Origin: an uncultured Acidimicrobiia bacterium
GTDB lineage: Bacteria > Actinomycetota > Acidimicrobiia > Spongiisociales > Spongiisociaceae
Length of the DNA stretch: 6,869 bases
Assembly: GCA_937900165.1 (NCBI GenBank)
Contig: CALCCX010000152.1
Coordinates: 1-6,869 of the forward strand
Reading direction: 5' to 3'
Shown here: positions 1 through 5,380 of the stretch, in pieces
Layout of the letters: the number at the start of each line of letters is the position of its first letter
Position numbering within the stretch: position 1 is the stretch's first letter
Made by a program: the position numbers and the translations under genes
Notes under the pieces: generated by a model
Databases searched by the model: none
The model's input: only the letters and a program-made list of their open reading frames with translations
Told to the model about the DNA's origin: nothing

Positions 1-123
1 AATAGAAGTAATAGAAAGATATAGAAACAAAGTAGAAAGATAACAAAAAAGAGGTACAGGAGAGAGAATGGTGAAGTTGTCAAAGCGATTATTATAATAG
101 TTATATTTATTGTTTTTTTTTTT
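1..123. other. Non-genomic AT-rich read-through sequence at contig end
   Basis: This stretch is AT-rich and low in complexity, dominated by short A/G words such as AATAGAA and AGAAAGATA, and it ends in a run of 11 T (113-123) directly against the sequencing adapter. Base composition changes abruptly to GC-rich sequence after the adapter. Read on the other strand, the order is insert, adapter, homopolymer A, then degenerate sequence, which is what a short-insert Illumina read gives when it runs past the end of the library molecule. No coding potential should be credited here. The composition and adjacency are seen directly; the read-through origin is inferred. Confidence 0.9.
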
Positions 124-181
124 AATGATACGGCGACCACCGAGATCTACACTCTTTCCCTACACGACGCTCTTCCGATCT
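124..181 (+). other. Illumina TruSeq universal (P5) adapter, full length
   Basis: The 58 bases begin AATGATACGGCGACCACCGA and end CTCTTCCGATCT, matching from memory the complete TruSeq universal adapter: the P5 flow-cell segment followed by the read-1 primer site. Genomic sequence starts at 182. Translated on the plus strand the adapter gives a peptide containing MIRRPPRSTLFPYTTLFRS, and on the minus strand RSEERRVGKECRSRWSPYH. Both strings are known contamination signatures in protein databases. It is a library artefact, not a biological element. Confidence 0.98.
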
Positions 182-1738
182 GGTGACCGTCATTGGAAAC
201 TCGTCCACGAACTTGACGTAGCGAGGCACCTTGAAATGAGCGATCTTGCCTTCGCAGAAGGCTTTCAAGTTGTCCTCGTCGAGGTCTTCTCCAGGGGATA
301 ATTGGACCCAGGCCATCAACTCCTCGCCATATTTGTCGTCCGGTAGGCCGATGACCTGGCTGTCTGCGACTGCCGGATGAGTGTTGAGAAACTCTTCGAT
401 CTCGCGTGGGTAGAGGTTTTCTCCACCGCGGATGATCATGTCCTTGATGCGGCCGACAATGTTGATGTAGCCGTCTTCGTCCATGGTCGCGAGATCGCCG
501 GAGTGCATCCAGCCCTCTGCGTCTATGGCCTCTGCCGTCTTGTCAGGGTCATTCCAGTAGCCGAGCATCACGTGGTAACCCCTCGTGCAATACTCGCCGG
601 CCTCGCCTCTGGGGAGGACGTCGCCGCTGTTTGGATCGATGATTTTCGATTCGACGTGGGGTTGGACCCGGCCGACAGTTGACACCCGGTGTTCCACCGA
701 ATCGTCCGTGCTCGTCTGGGTAGAGACCGGTGAGGTTTCGGTCATACCGTATGCGATGGTGACCTGGTCCATGTTCATGTCGCCAATGACCCTGCGCATC
801 ACCTCGGTCGGACAAGGCGAGCCGGCCATGATGCCGGTCCGCAGACTCGAGAGGTCGAATTGGTCCAGTTCCGCGTGACCGAGCTGGGCGATGAACATCG
901 TCGGGACTCCGTACAGGGAGGTGCACCGCTCGTCCTGGAGGGTTTGCAAGACCGCCTCGGGATCGAAAGTGGGGGAGGGCACGACCATGGTCGCGCCAAA
1001 AACCGAGCACGCAATGTTCCCCATCACCATGCCGAAGCAGTGATAGAAGGGCACCGGAATGCAAACCCGGTCGTCCTCGTCGTAAGCACAGGCCTCGCCG
1101 ACAAAGCGGGCATTGTTGAGGATGCTGCGGTGGCTGAGGGTGGCACCTTTGGGGTGGCCGGTCGTGCCAGACGTGTACTGGATATTGATTGCATCGCCGG
1201 GAGCAAGCGAGTCAGCCCTCGACCGCAGATCGTCATCTGACACCGAACGGCCCGACTCCAACAACTCTGCCCAGTCCTTGGTGTCGAAATAGATCGTCCT
1301 CTCGAGAGCCGGAAGGTCCTCGCCTACTTCTTCAACCATGTCCCGGTAACCGGAGTTCAGATACTCGGTCCGGGTGACGAGCAGCCTGGCGCCAGACTGG
1401 TCGAGGGCATATCGAAGTTCGTTGGTGCGATACGCAGGGTTGATGTTGACTTGGAGGGCACCGATCCTAGCGGTCGCATATTGGATGTAGATCCATTCAG
1501 CAAAGTTGGGGCTCCACATACCCACCCGGTCTCCCGGTTCTATGCCGATCCCTATCAGGCCTTTGGCCACATCGTTGACAGTGGCGTCGAATTCCGCCCA
1601 GGTCTGTCGGATTCCCTGATGCACAACAACCAAGGCCTCGCGCTCCGGGAAACGGGCCACCGTCGATTCGAGATTGGCGCCGATCGTTTGCTCCAGCAGC
1701 GGACTCTCGGTGGACCCGGCGACCACGGATAACGTCAC
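182..1738 (-). CDS. ACSF2-like acyl-CoA synthetase (AMP-forming), 3' end truncated by adapter
   Basis: This is a member of the ANL adenylating superfamily that activates a carboxylic acid with ATP to an acyl-adenylate and then forms the acyl-CoA thioester; it is probably cytosolic. The genomic part encodes 519 residues. The P-loop A3 motif YTSGTTGHPKGAT lies at about 188-200, the A5 motif YGMTETSP at 330-337, the A7 motif SGDLA at 413-417, and the A8 hinge GRIKDMIIRGGENLYPREIE at 429-448. The run from the A8 hinge to the final FPMTVT closely resembles ACSF2-type medium/long-chain ligases. The coding sequence stops being genomic at FPMTVT (514-519), just before the expected GK of the A10 motif, so the catalytic lysine and the true C-terminus are missing. 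The start is GTG at 1738, supported by an AAAGGA box upstream. The acyl substrate cannot be told from sequence; a FadD-type fatty-acid ligase is the main alternative. The gene is divergent from the alpha/beta hydrolase. Confidence 0.93.
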
Positions 1739-1743
1739 GATGA

Positions 1744-1749
1744 TCCTTT
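1744..1749 (-). promoter_or_regulatory. Ribosome binding site of the acyl-CoA synthetase
   Basis: On the minus strand AAAGGA lies 5 bases before the GTG codon at 1738-1736. It fits the anti-Shine-Dalgarno sequence and favours this GTG as the start. Confidence 0.6.
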
Positions 1750-1889
1750 CGCTCAGCAGGCCGCCAGGCTACCCGGGCAGTCCGTTCGGGGACGGCGAGC
1801 CGGGTTGTTCCTGCTTCTCGTTTGCGCCGCGCCGCAAGAGCGTGGTTCGTCTGCATGGCGCGCATCCATATGTCATACTCGAAGAGAGG

Positions 1890-1896
1890 AAGGAGA
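1890..1896 (+). promoter_or_regulatory. Ribosome binding site of the alpha/beta hydrolase
   Basis: AAGGAGA, within a longer purine-rich run (1881-1897), lies about 10 bases before the ATG at 1906. It supports that ATG over an in-frame TTG at 1822, whose 28 extra residues are arginine-rich and do not resemble the start of a hydrolase. Confidence 0.7.
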
Positions 1897-1905
1897 ACTC
1901 CATTC

Positions 1906-2970
1906 ATGACATTCCTCCCACGGGTGAATTCCCAATCTGTCGACACCGGCCGTCTGCGCATGCATTACCTGTCTACCGGCTCAGTCGGCAGCGAGCCAGT
2001 CGTCATGATTCACGGCAACCTCGCGACGAGTCGCTTCTTCGAACACATCATGACCGATGCCCCGGACCGCTACAGGATCATCGCACCGGACATGCGCAAC
2101 TTCGGCGACACAGAGAGCATTCCGCTCGATGCCACGAGAGGACTCCACGATTGGGCCGATGACACCGTGTCGCTGGTCGAGGCCCTGGAGATCGAAGACC
2201 CGGTGCATCTGGTTGGATGGTCCACCGGGGGTGCGGCCATTGCGGCATACGCAATCGATCGCCCGTCGCAGGTCTCATCGTTGACCTTCATCGATCCCGT
2301 ATCGCCGTACGGCTTTGGAGGGACCAAGGACGCAGCAGGCACCCAGATCAACGACGACTTCGCCGGCACCGGAGCGGGTGCGGGTAATCCCGACTTCGAC
2401 CGGCTGATCACGGAAGGCGACCGCACCGGCGATTCGGACATGTCGCCCCGCAACATCATGAATGGCTTCTATTGGTCGCCCGAGCATCGGGAATCGAGCG
2501 AGCGGGAGGACGTCCTCGTCGATGAGATTCTCAAGTCGGTTGTCGGGTCCGGTGGTCACCCTGGAGACGTCACCGGCTCAGATATCTGGCCAACATTTGC
2601 GCCCGGAGTGTTCGGAGTTCTCAACGGGCTTTCCGGCAAGTACTGCAATTGGTCGGCAATCACTGACATAGATCCCAAACCGCCGGTTCTCTGGACCCAT
2701 GGGACGGCCGACCTCGTCGTGTCCAACGGGTCGATGTGGGACATGGGAACACTGGGCCAAATGGGTTTGATCCCAGGCTGGCCTGGCGAAGGTGAGTTCC
2801 CTCCCCAGCCGATGGTCGACCAGATCGCCTCCGTTCTGGCGGCCTACGCAGGCAACGGCGGTTCCGTTCAAACCGAGATGATGGAAGGCTCGGGGCATGG
2901 CCCCCACATCGATGCTGCCGACCGTTGGCGCGAACTGTTTTTCGACTTCCTGGCCGGGGCAAAAGGATAG
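1906..2970 (+). CDS. Alpha/beta hydrolase fold protein
   Basis: This 354-residue serine hydrolase has an alpha/beta fold and is probably a cytosolic esterase, lipase-like or C-C/C-O hydrolase; I see no signal peptide. The oxyanion-loop motif HGN is at about 36-38, followed by the PDMRNFGDTE segment (61-70) typical of the fold. The nucleophile elbow GWSTGG at 104-109 makes Ser106 the nucleophile. The likely acid is Asp269 in HGTADL (265-270), and the base is His331 in GSGHGPH (328-334). A cap region of roughly 120 residues separates the nucleophile half from the acid strand, and a further insert rich in Gly, Pro and Met (about 276-303) lies between acid and histidine, so the protein is longer than the usual 270-300 residues. 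The substrate is unknown. The neighbouring acyl-CoA ligase would fit release and activation of a carboxylic acid, but that link is inference. Confidence 0.9.
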   Translation: MTFLPRVNSQSVDTGRLRMHYLSTGSVGSEPVVMIHGNLATSRFFEHIMTDAPDRYRIIAPDMRNFGDTESIPLDATRGLHDWADDTVSLVEALEIEDPVHLVGWSTGGAAIAAYAIDRPSQVSSLTFIDPVSPYGFGGTKDAAGTQINDDFAGTGAGAGNPDFDRLITEGDRTGDSDMSPRNIMNGFYWSPEHRESSEREDVLVDEILKSVVGSGGHPGDVTGSDIWPTFAPGVFGVLNGLSGKYCNWSAITDIDPKPPVLWTHGTADLVVSNGSMWDMGTLGQMGLIPGWPGEGEFPPQPMVDQIASVLAAYAGNGGSVQTEMMEGSGHGPHIDAADRWRELFFDFLAGAKG

Positions 2971-2976
2971 AGAGGC

Positions 2977-3010
2977 CCCGTCGAGGTCGTGTCCGATCGG
3001 AGGCGACGGG
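2977..3010. terminator. Candidate bidirectional hairpin between convergent genes
   Basis: CCCGTCG (2977-2983) and CGACGGG (3004-3010) are perfect inverted repeats around a 20-base loop that itself contains the palindrome CCGATCGG (2993-3000). The structure sits in the 40-bp gap between the two convergent stop codons, where a shared terminator would be expected. No T-run follows on either strand, so an intrinsic terminator of the classical kind is not shown; GC-rich actinobacteria often lack one. Confidence 0.35.
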
Positions 3011-4090
3011 TCAGTCCAGGAGACGGATCATCCGCATCATGAGTTGGAAGGGCCGGCTTGGCTTGTCCATTTGGTTCATTGTGCCGGCAAGGTAGATGTC
3101 CCGCTTCGGGTTGTAGAATGCGAACGACCCTGTCGCTCCCGAGTGCCCGATCAGCTCGGGTGGAGCCTTCAGAGGCGACACCAAACGCGGTAGTTCAAAG
3201 CGCATCAGGCCGACGCCGTATCGAAGCGGAAAGACGATGCGCCTCCACCTCCTCGTCATGAATGCAAGCTGATCCTCGGCCAGTAGCTCCCCACCGAAAA
3301 ACGCCCGCAGAAAACGTAGGCTTTCGGTCACCGTCGACACCACACCGCCGTCAGCGTCGAACGAGGACATGGCCAACGGGATCTCAACAGGGCGATTCTT
3401 GTCGTACAAGGCAGCAGGCTGGGGATGGCGGCGGGTATGGTCGAATACGTGTGTGTCGGCCAAGCCGAGCGGCTTGAAAATTCTCTGCTCGAAGTTGTCG
3501 GAGACCGTCCCTCCGGTGACTGCCGCGATGATCGCCCCCAGTAGCGCATAATTGGTGTCGCTGTAGTGCGCCTTGGTGTCCCCCGGAGCGAACTTCGGGG
3601 GTATCTGACGGACGATCGCTAGGACGTCTTCAATGGCCAGCTTCCGGTCGCGGCTGTACCGGAGGTTTTCCACCAAGCTCACGCCGCCCTTGGACTTGCC
3701 CTCGAAATAGTCAGCAAGCCCACTCGTCTGGTCCAGAAGTTGAGAGACTGTGATGCGGCCACCGTGATCGATGCCGTTGACGACATGGATGCCTTCGATC
3801 AGTTCTTTGTCCAGGTACGCAGAGATGGGGGCTTCGAGGGCTATCTCGCCTGACGCGGCCAGTTTCATGGTCACGGTCGCCGTGTACATCTTTGTGATGC
3901 TTGCCAGGTAGTACGGAGTGTCATAGGTCATGGCAACCGTGCCGCTCGCATCGGCGTGTCCGGCTGCAGCTCCGATGTCGACGCGGCCATCCCCAGACTG
4001 AATGCCCACGAGGATGTTGTGGACCCGTCCCTTGGCAAGCTGACGATCTACAAGTTCTTGCAGTTGCTCGTCGACATCGCTCCCTGCCAT
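3011..4090 (-). CDS. Beta-lactamase-fold serine hydrolase (class C / EstB / DD-peptidase-like)
   Basis: This 359-residue protein belongs to the beta-lactamase-related serine hydrolase family (Pfam Beta-lactamase), which includes class C beta-lactamases, EstB-type esterases and D-aminopeptidases. The nucleophile motif SITK (Ser64 to Lys67) sits in the typical context YYLASITKMYTA. The second motif is HYSDTNYALLGAII (175-188), with Tyr176 in the catalytic tyrosine position. GHSG at 315-318 supplies the third, HxG-type motif in place of the KTG of true class C enzymes, which argues for an esterase or peptidase rather than a resistance enzyme. QLLDQTSGLADY (118-129) is another family hallmark. 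No signal peptide is visible, so it is probably cytosolic. The start is ATG at 4090 with only a weak AGGG upstream, so the start is less certain than the family. It is convergent with the alpha/beta hydrolase. Substrate not predictable. Confidence 0.92.
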   Translation of the reverse strand: MAGSDVDEQLQELVDRQLAKGRVHNILVGIQSGDGRVDIGAAAGHADASGTVAMTYDTPYYLASITKMYTATVTMKLAASGEIALEAPISAYLDKELIEGIHVVNGIDHGGRITVSQLLDQTSGLADYFEGKSKGGVSLVENLRYSRDRKLAIEDVLAIVRQIPPKFAPGDTKAHYSDTNYALLGAIIAAVTGGTVSDNFEQRIFKPLGLADTHVFDHTRRHPQPAALYDKNRPVEIPLAMSSFDADGGVVSTVTESLRFLRAFFGGELLAEDQLAFMTRRWRRIVFPLRYGVGLMRFELPRLVSPLKAPPELIGHSGATGSFAFYNPKRDIYLAGTMNQMDKPSRPFQLMMRMIRLLD

Positions 4091-4217
4091 GCCGGGACCC
4101 TATCACCGGCGGTGAGGAGACCGGCAAGACTGGGTTGCGGCCGCGGCTGTGAACGGCCTCACCAGCGACGGTCGAGTCGCGTTGTTGAGCCGTGGCTCGC
4201 CCAGCTGTTTGTACGCG

Positions 4218-4443
4218 CTTGTAGACCTTGATCATGTCAAGCACCACAGACCGTCGATCATCATGCCCCTCAGGTCCGCTGCCACGATCCTCACACCGGC
4301 GAACGAGCCGTCCGCAAACGTGCAGTCGTCGAACTCGACATCCTTGAAAGATAGGGGCAGGCGCATGCGGTCTTCCCCGGATTCACATACAGGAAGCTGC
4401 CTATGAACATGTCAACGAGGATGACAACGAGTCCCCCGGCTAC
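4218..4443 (-). pseudogene. Pentapeptide-repeat gene remnant, apparently frameshifted
   Basis: The clear core is a 44-codon minus-strand frame (ATG at 4366, stop at 4232). In it hydrophobic residues recur every fifth position: Phe7, Phe12, Phe17, Phe22, Ile27, Leu32, Ile37, with small or hydrophobic residues two places before, as in CTFADGSFAG and AADLRG. This is the signature of a right-handed beta-helix pentapeptide repeat. After LRGMMIDG the frame ends, but the next frame continues VVLDMIKVYKR (4247 downward), which resembles the usual tail following such repeats. Upstream, a third frame (4443-4376) reads a hydrophobic stretch ending SFLYVNPG; one added base in the G-run at 4375-4378 would join it to EDRMRLPLSFKD. 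Two single-base losses would therefore explain the pattern. The periodicity is seen directly; the pseudogene reading is inference. It could also be a small intact ORF of 44 residues. Confidence 0.45.
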
Positions 4444-4631
4444 TGCTCTTCTGTAGTTGATAACGGCCCGAAACGGATACTGGCGCGCACTCGGGGCTGG
4501 ATTCGAGGCTCGGTCTCGAGATATGTCTGGACGTCGAAATCGGCCGGCGTCTCGAAGGTCTGGTCGATCAGTGTCCGTGGCCACGGCGTGGAGCCCACTC
4601 TGGTGCCATCGGGACCCGACGCCTGCCCATG
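4440..4631 (-). pseudogene. Fragment resembling the C-terminal part of a WYL-domain transcription regulator
   Basis: A minus-strand open frame between stop codons (TGA at 4632-4634, TAG at 4440-4442) includes PRTLIDQTFETPADFDVQTY and then, further on, PRVRASIRFGPL. WYL-family regulators end their WYL domain with an RTFRLDRI-type strand, then a FE.PADFD..AYL segment, then enter the C-terminal extension with a strand like RARVRF. The order and spacing here match loosely, with the DRI part missing. There is no plausible start, no helix-turn-helix and no WYL motif in the frame, so any such gene has been reduced to a fragment. I recognised this by eye only, and a chance resemblance is possible. 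Confidence 0.3.
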
Positions 4632-4662
4632 TCAGTGGCCGCCCGCTGAGCAAACAAAAACG

Positions 4663-4683
4663 ATGTGCTACAATGTAGAACAT
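4663..4683. promoter_or_regulatory. Palindromic operator, probable VapB/VapBC binding site
   Basis: Centred on 4673, bases pair symmetrically at 9 of 10 positions on each side: ATGT, one mismatch, CTACA, centre A, TGTAG, mismatch, ACAT. The inner 11 bp (4668-4678) are a perfect inverted repeat. The element covers the -10 box, the presumed transcription start and the first two bases of the vapB ATG, so bound antitoxin would block RNA polymerase. Type II antitoxins are known to autorepress through such inverted repeats; assignment to this VapB is inferred from position. Confidence 0.65.
4666..4674 (+). promoter_or_regulatory. Extended -10 promoter of vapBC, probably leaderless
   Basis: TGC followed by TACAAT forms a near-consensus extended -10 element. 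The region 17 bp upstream (CTGAGC, 4646-4651) is a poor -35, which an extended -10 can tolerate. Transcription 6-8 bases downstream would begin at about 4680-4682, at or next to the vapB ATG (4682). No Shine-Dalgarno sequence precedes the ATG. Leaderless mRNAs are common in actinobacteria. Confidence 0.65.
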
Positions 4684-4957
4684 GTCTGAAGTTGGAATCC
4701 GTGCCTTGAAGCAGAACGCCTCGGCTGTGGTTGCCGAAGCTGCTGCCGGGAAGTCGGTGACGATCACAGATCGTGGTCGCCCAGTCGCCCAGATGGTGCC
4801 CCTGGCTTCGAGTCGGATCGAAGCCCTGATTGCAGCCGATCGAGCCCGGCCTGCCCGTCGCCGGTTGAGCGAACTGCCTACTCCAGCAAGGCGTCGACCC
4901 GGCCGTCCATCACTCTCAGAGGAGCTGAGGGCCATGCGGCAGGCGGAGCCCTACTGA
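4682..4957 (+). CDS. vapB: Type II antitoxin, Phd/YefM (VapB) family
   Basis: This 91-residue antitoxin is expected to bind and neutralise the adjacent VapC nuclease and to repress its own operon. The N-terminal Phd/YefM-type DNA-binding dimer domain is recognisable: VGIRALKQNASAVVAEAAAG at 4-23, then KSVTITDRGRPVAQMVPL at 24-41, the latter being the family hallmark. From about 55 to 85 the protein becomes arginine- and proline-rich (ARRRLSELP, ARRRPGRPS), consistent with the flexible tail that occupies the toxin active site. The ATG at 4682 directly follows an extended -10 and lies in a palindrome, so the start is likely leaderless. Its stop is 2 bases before the vapC start codon, so the pair is one operon. 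Family assignment is solid; the cognate role is inferred from adjacency. Confidence 0.93.
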   Translation: MSEVGIRALKQNASAVVAEAAAGKSVTITDRGRPVAQMVPLASSRIEALIAADRARPARRRLSELPTPARRRPGRPSLSEELRAMRQAEPY

Positions 4958-4959
4958 CT

Positions 4960-5349
4960 GTGTTCTATCTCGATACCTCGGCGGCGGTGAAGCTGGTCGT
5001 CGCCGAGTCGGGTTCCAAGGCTCTGCGGACCTGGCTGGCGTCCAGGGATGGTCAGATCGTGTCCAGCGACCTCCTGCGGACCGAGCTACTGCGGGCCACT
5101 CGGAGAGCCGCTCCAGAACAGATGGTGCAGGCTCGCTCCGTGCTCGACGCCGTGATCCTTGTGACGATGCCGACATCGGTGCTTGAACGGGCGGCCACGC
5201 TCGAACCCGACCTGCTGCGCAGCCTGGACTCGCTGCACCTGGCAGTAGCGGTGGAACTGGGCGACGATCTCGAGGGCATGGTGACCTACGACACGCGGTT
5301 GAGTGAAGCTGCTGAAGGCCTGGGGATCAGGGTTCTCGCTCCAAAGTAA
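4960..5349 (+). CDS. vapC: Type II toxin, PIN-domain ribonuclease VapC
   Basis: This 129-residue PIN-domain endoribonuclease is of the usual VapC length. The four expected acidic residues that bind Mg2+/Mn2+ are present: Asp5 in FYLDTSAAVKL (2-12), Glu42 in SSDLLRTELLRA (35-46), Asp90 in RSLDSLHLA (87-95) and Asp111 in VTYDTRL (108-114). The active site therefore looks intact. VapC toxins commonly cut specific tRNAs or the 23S rRNA sarcin-ricin loop and halt translation; the target here cannot be read from sequence. The start is GTG at 4960, two bases after the vapB stop, with GGAG at 4945-4948 inside vapB as a possible ribosome site, so translation is probably coupled. It converges on the GMC oxidoreductase with a 31-bp gap in which I see no clear terminator. 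Confidence 0.94.
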   Translation: MFYLDTSAAVKLVVAESGSKALRTWLASRDGQIVSSDLLRTELLRATRRAAPEQMVQARSVLDAVILVTMPTSVLERAATLEPDLLRSLDSLHLAVAVELGDDLEGMVTYDTRLSEAAEGLGIRVLAPK

Positions 5350-5380
5350 GGCTTAGAGGTCGATTCAGGCTCAGGCGCGT

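Larger units (their letters stand above)
1739..1905. promoter_or_regulatory. Divergent intergenic region with probable promoters for both flanking genes
   Basis: This 167-bp spacer separates the divergent acyl-CoA synthetase and alpha/beta hydrolase starts, so both promoters should lie here. For the hydrolase the best candidate is an extended -10-like TGTCATACT at 1871-1879 (TG, one base, then CATACT), with no convincing -35 at the right distance. I see no good -10 for the minus-strand gene and no strong inverted repeat to serve as an operator. Assignment rests mainly on gene arrangement. Confidence 0.4.
4091..4681. other. 591-bp region without an intact gene; holds two gene remnants and the vapB promoter
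   Basis: No full-length, family-like reading frame spans this stretch. The minus strand has two short segments with protein-like character in shifting frames (listed separately): a pentapeptide-repeat remnant at 4218-4443 and a WYL-regulator-like fragment at 4440-4631. About 128 bp (4091-4217) upstream of the serine hydrolase should contain its promoter, but I see no convincing -10/-35 pair there. The right end holds the vapB promoter and operator. I see no tRNA, CRISPR, transposase or obvious long direct repeat. Confidence 0.6.

Noticed and set aside
110..301. Short plus-strand ORF crossing the adapter
   Set aside because: Its first part is the adapter-derived peptide MIRRPPRSTLFPYTTLFRS; the rest is antisense to the acyl-CoA synthetase.
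549..1064. 171-codon and other ORFs inside the acyl-CoA synthetase
   Set aside because: They are alternate-frame shadows of a gene with continuous family motifs.
1822..1905. In-frame TTG extension of the alpha/beta hydrolase
   Set aside because: The ATG at 1906 has a good AAGGAG site; the extra 28 residues are Arg-rich with no similarity to the family N-terminus.
1497..1961. 154-codon minus-strand ORF across the divergent region
   Set aside because: It overlaps the acyl-CoA synthetase in another frame and crosses the hydrolase start; its composition is arginine-rich shadow.
4137..4146. Overlapping GCGGCCGC and CCGCGG restriction-like sites as vector trace
   Set aside because: Such motifs are common by chance in high-GC DNA, and no vector sequence surrounds them.
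4227..4241. CTTGA-N5-TCAAG inverted repeat, with TTGACA on the minus strand, as a promoter/operator for the serine hydrolase
   Set aside because: The half-sites are only 5 bp, no -10 lies at a suitable distance from TTGACA, and the site falls within the pentapeptide remnant.
4291..4935. 214-codon minus-strand ORF opposite vapB
   Set aside because: Half is antisense to vapB and has no family-like features; its low-complexity Arg/Ser/Ala content is typical of a GC-rich shadow frame. Its 3' part overlaps the remnants described in other frames.
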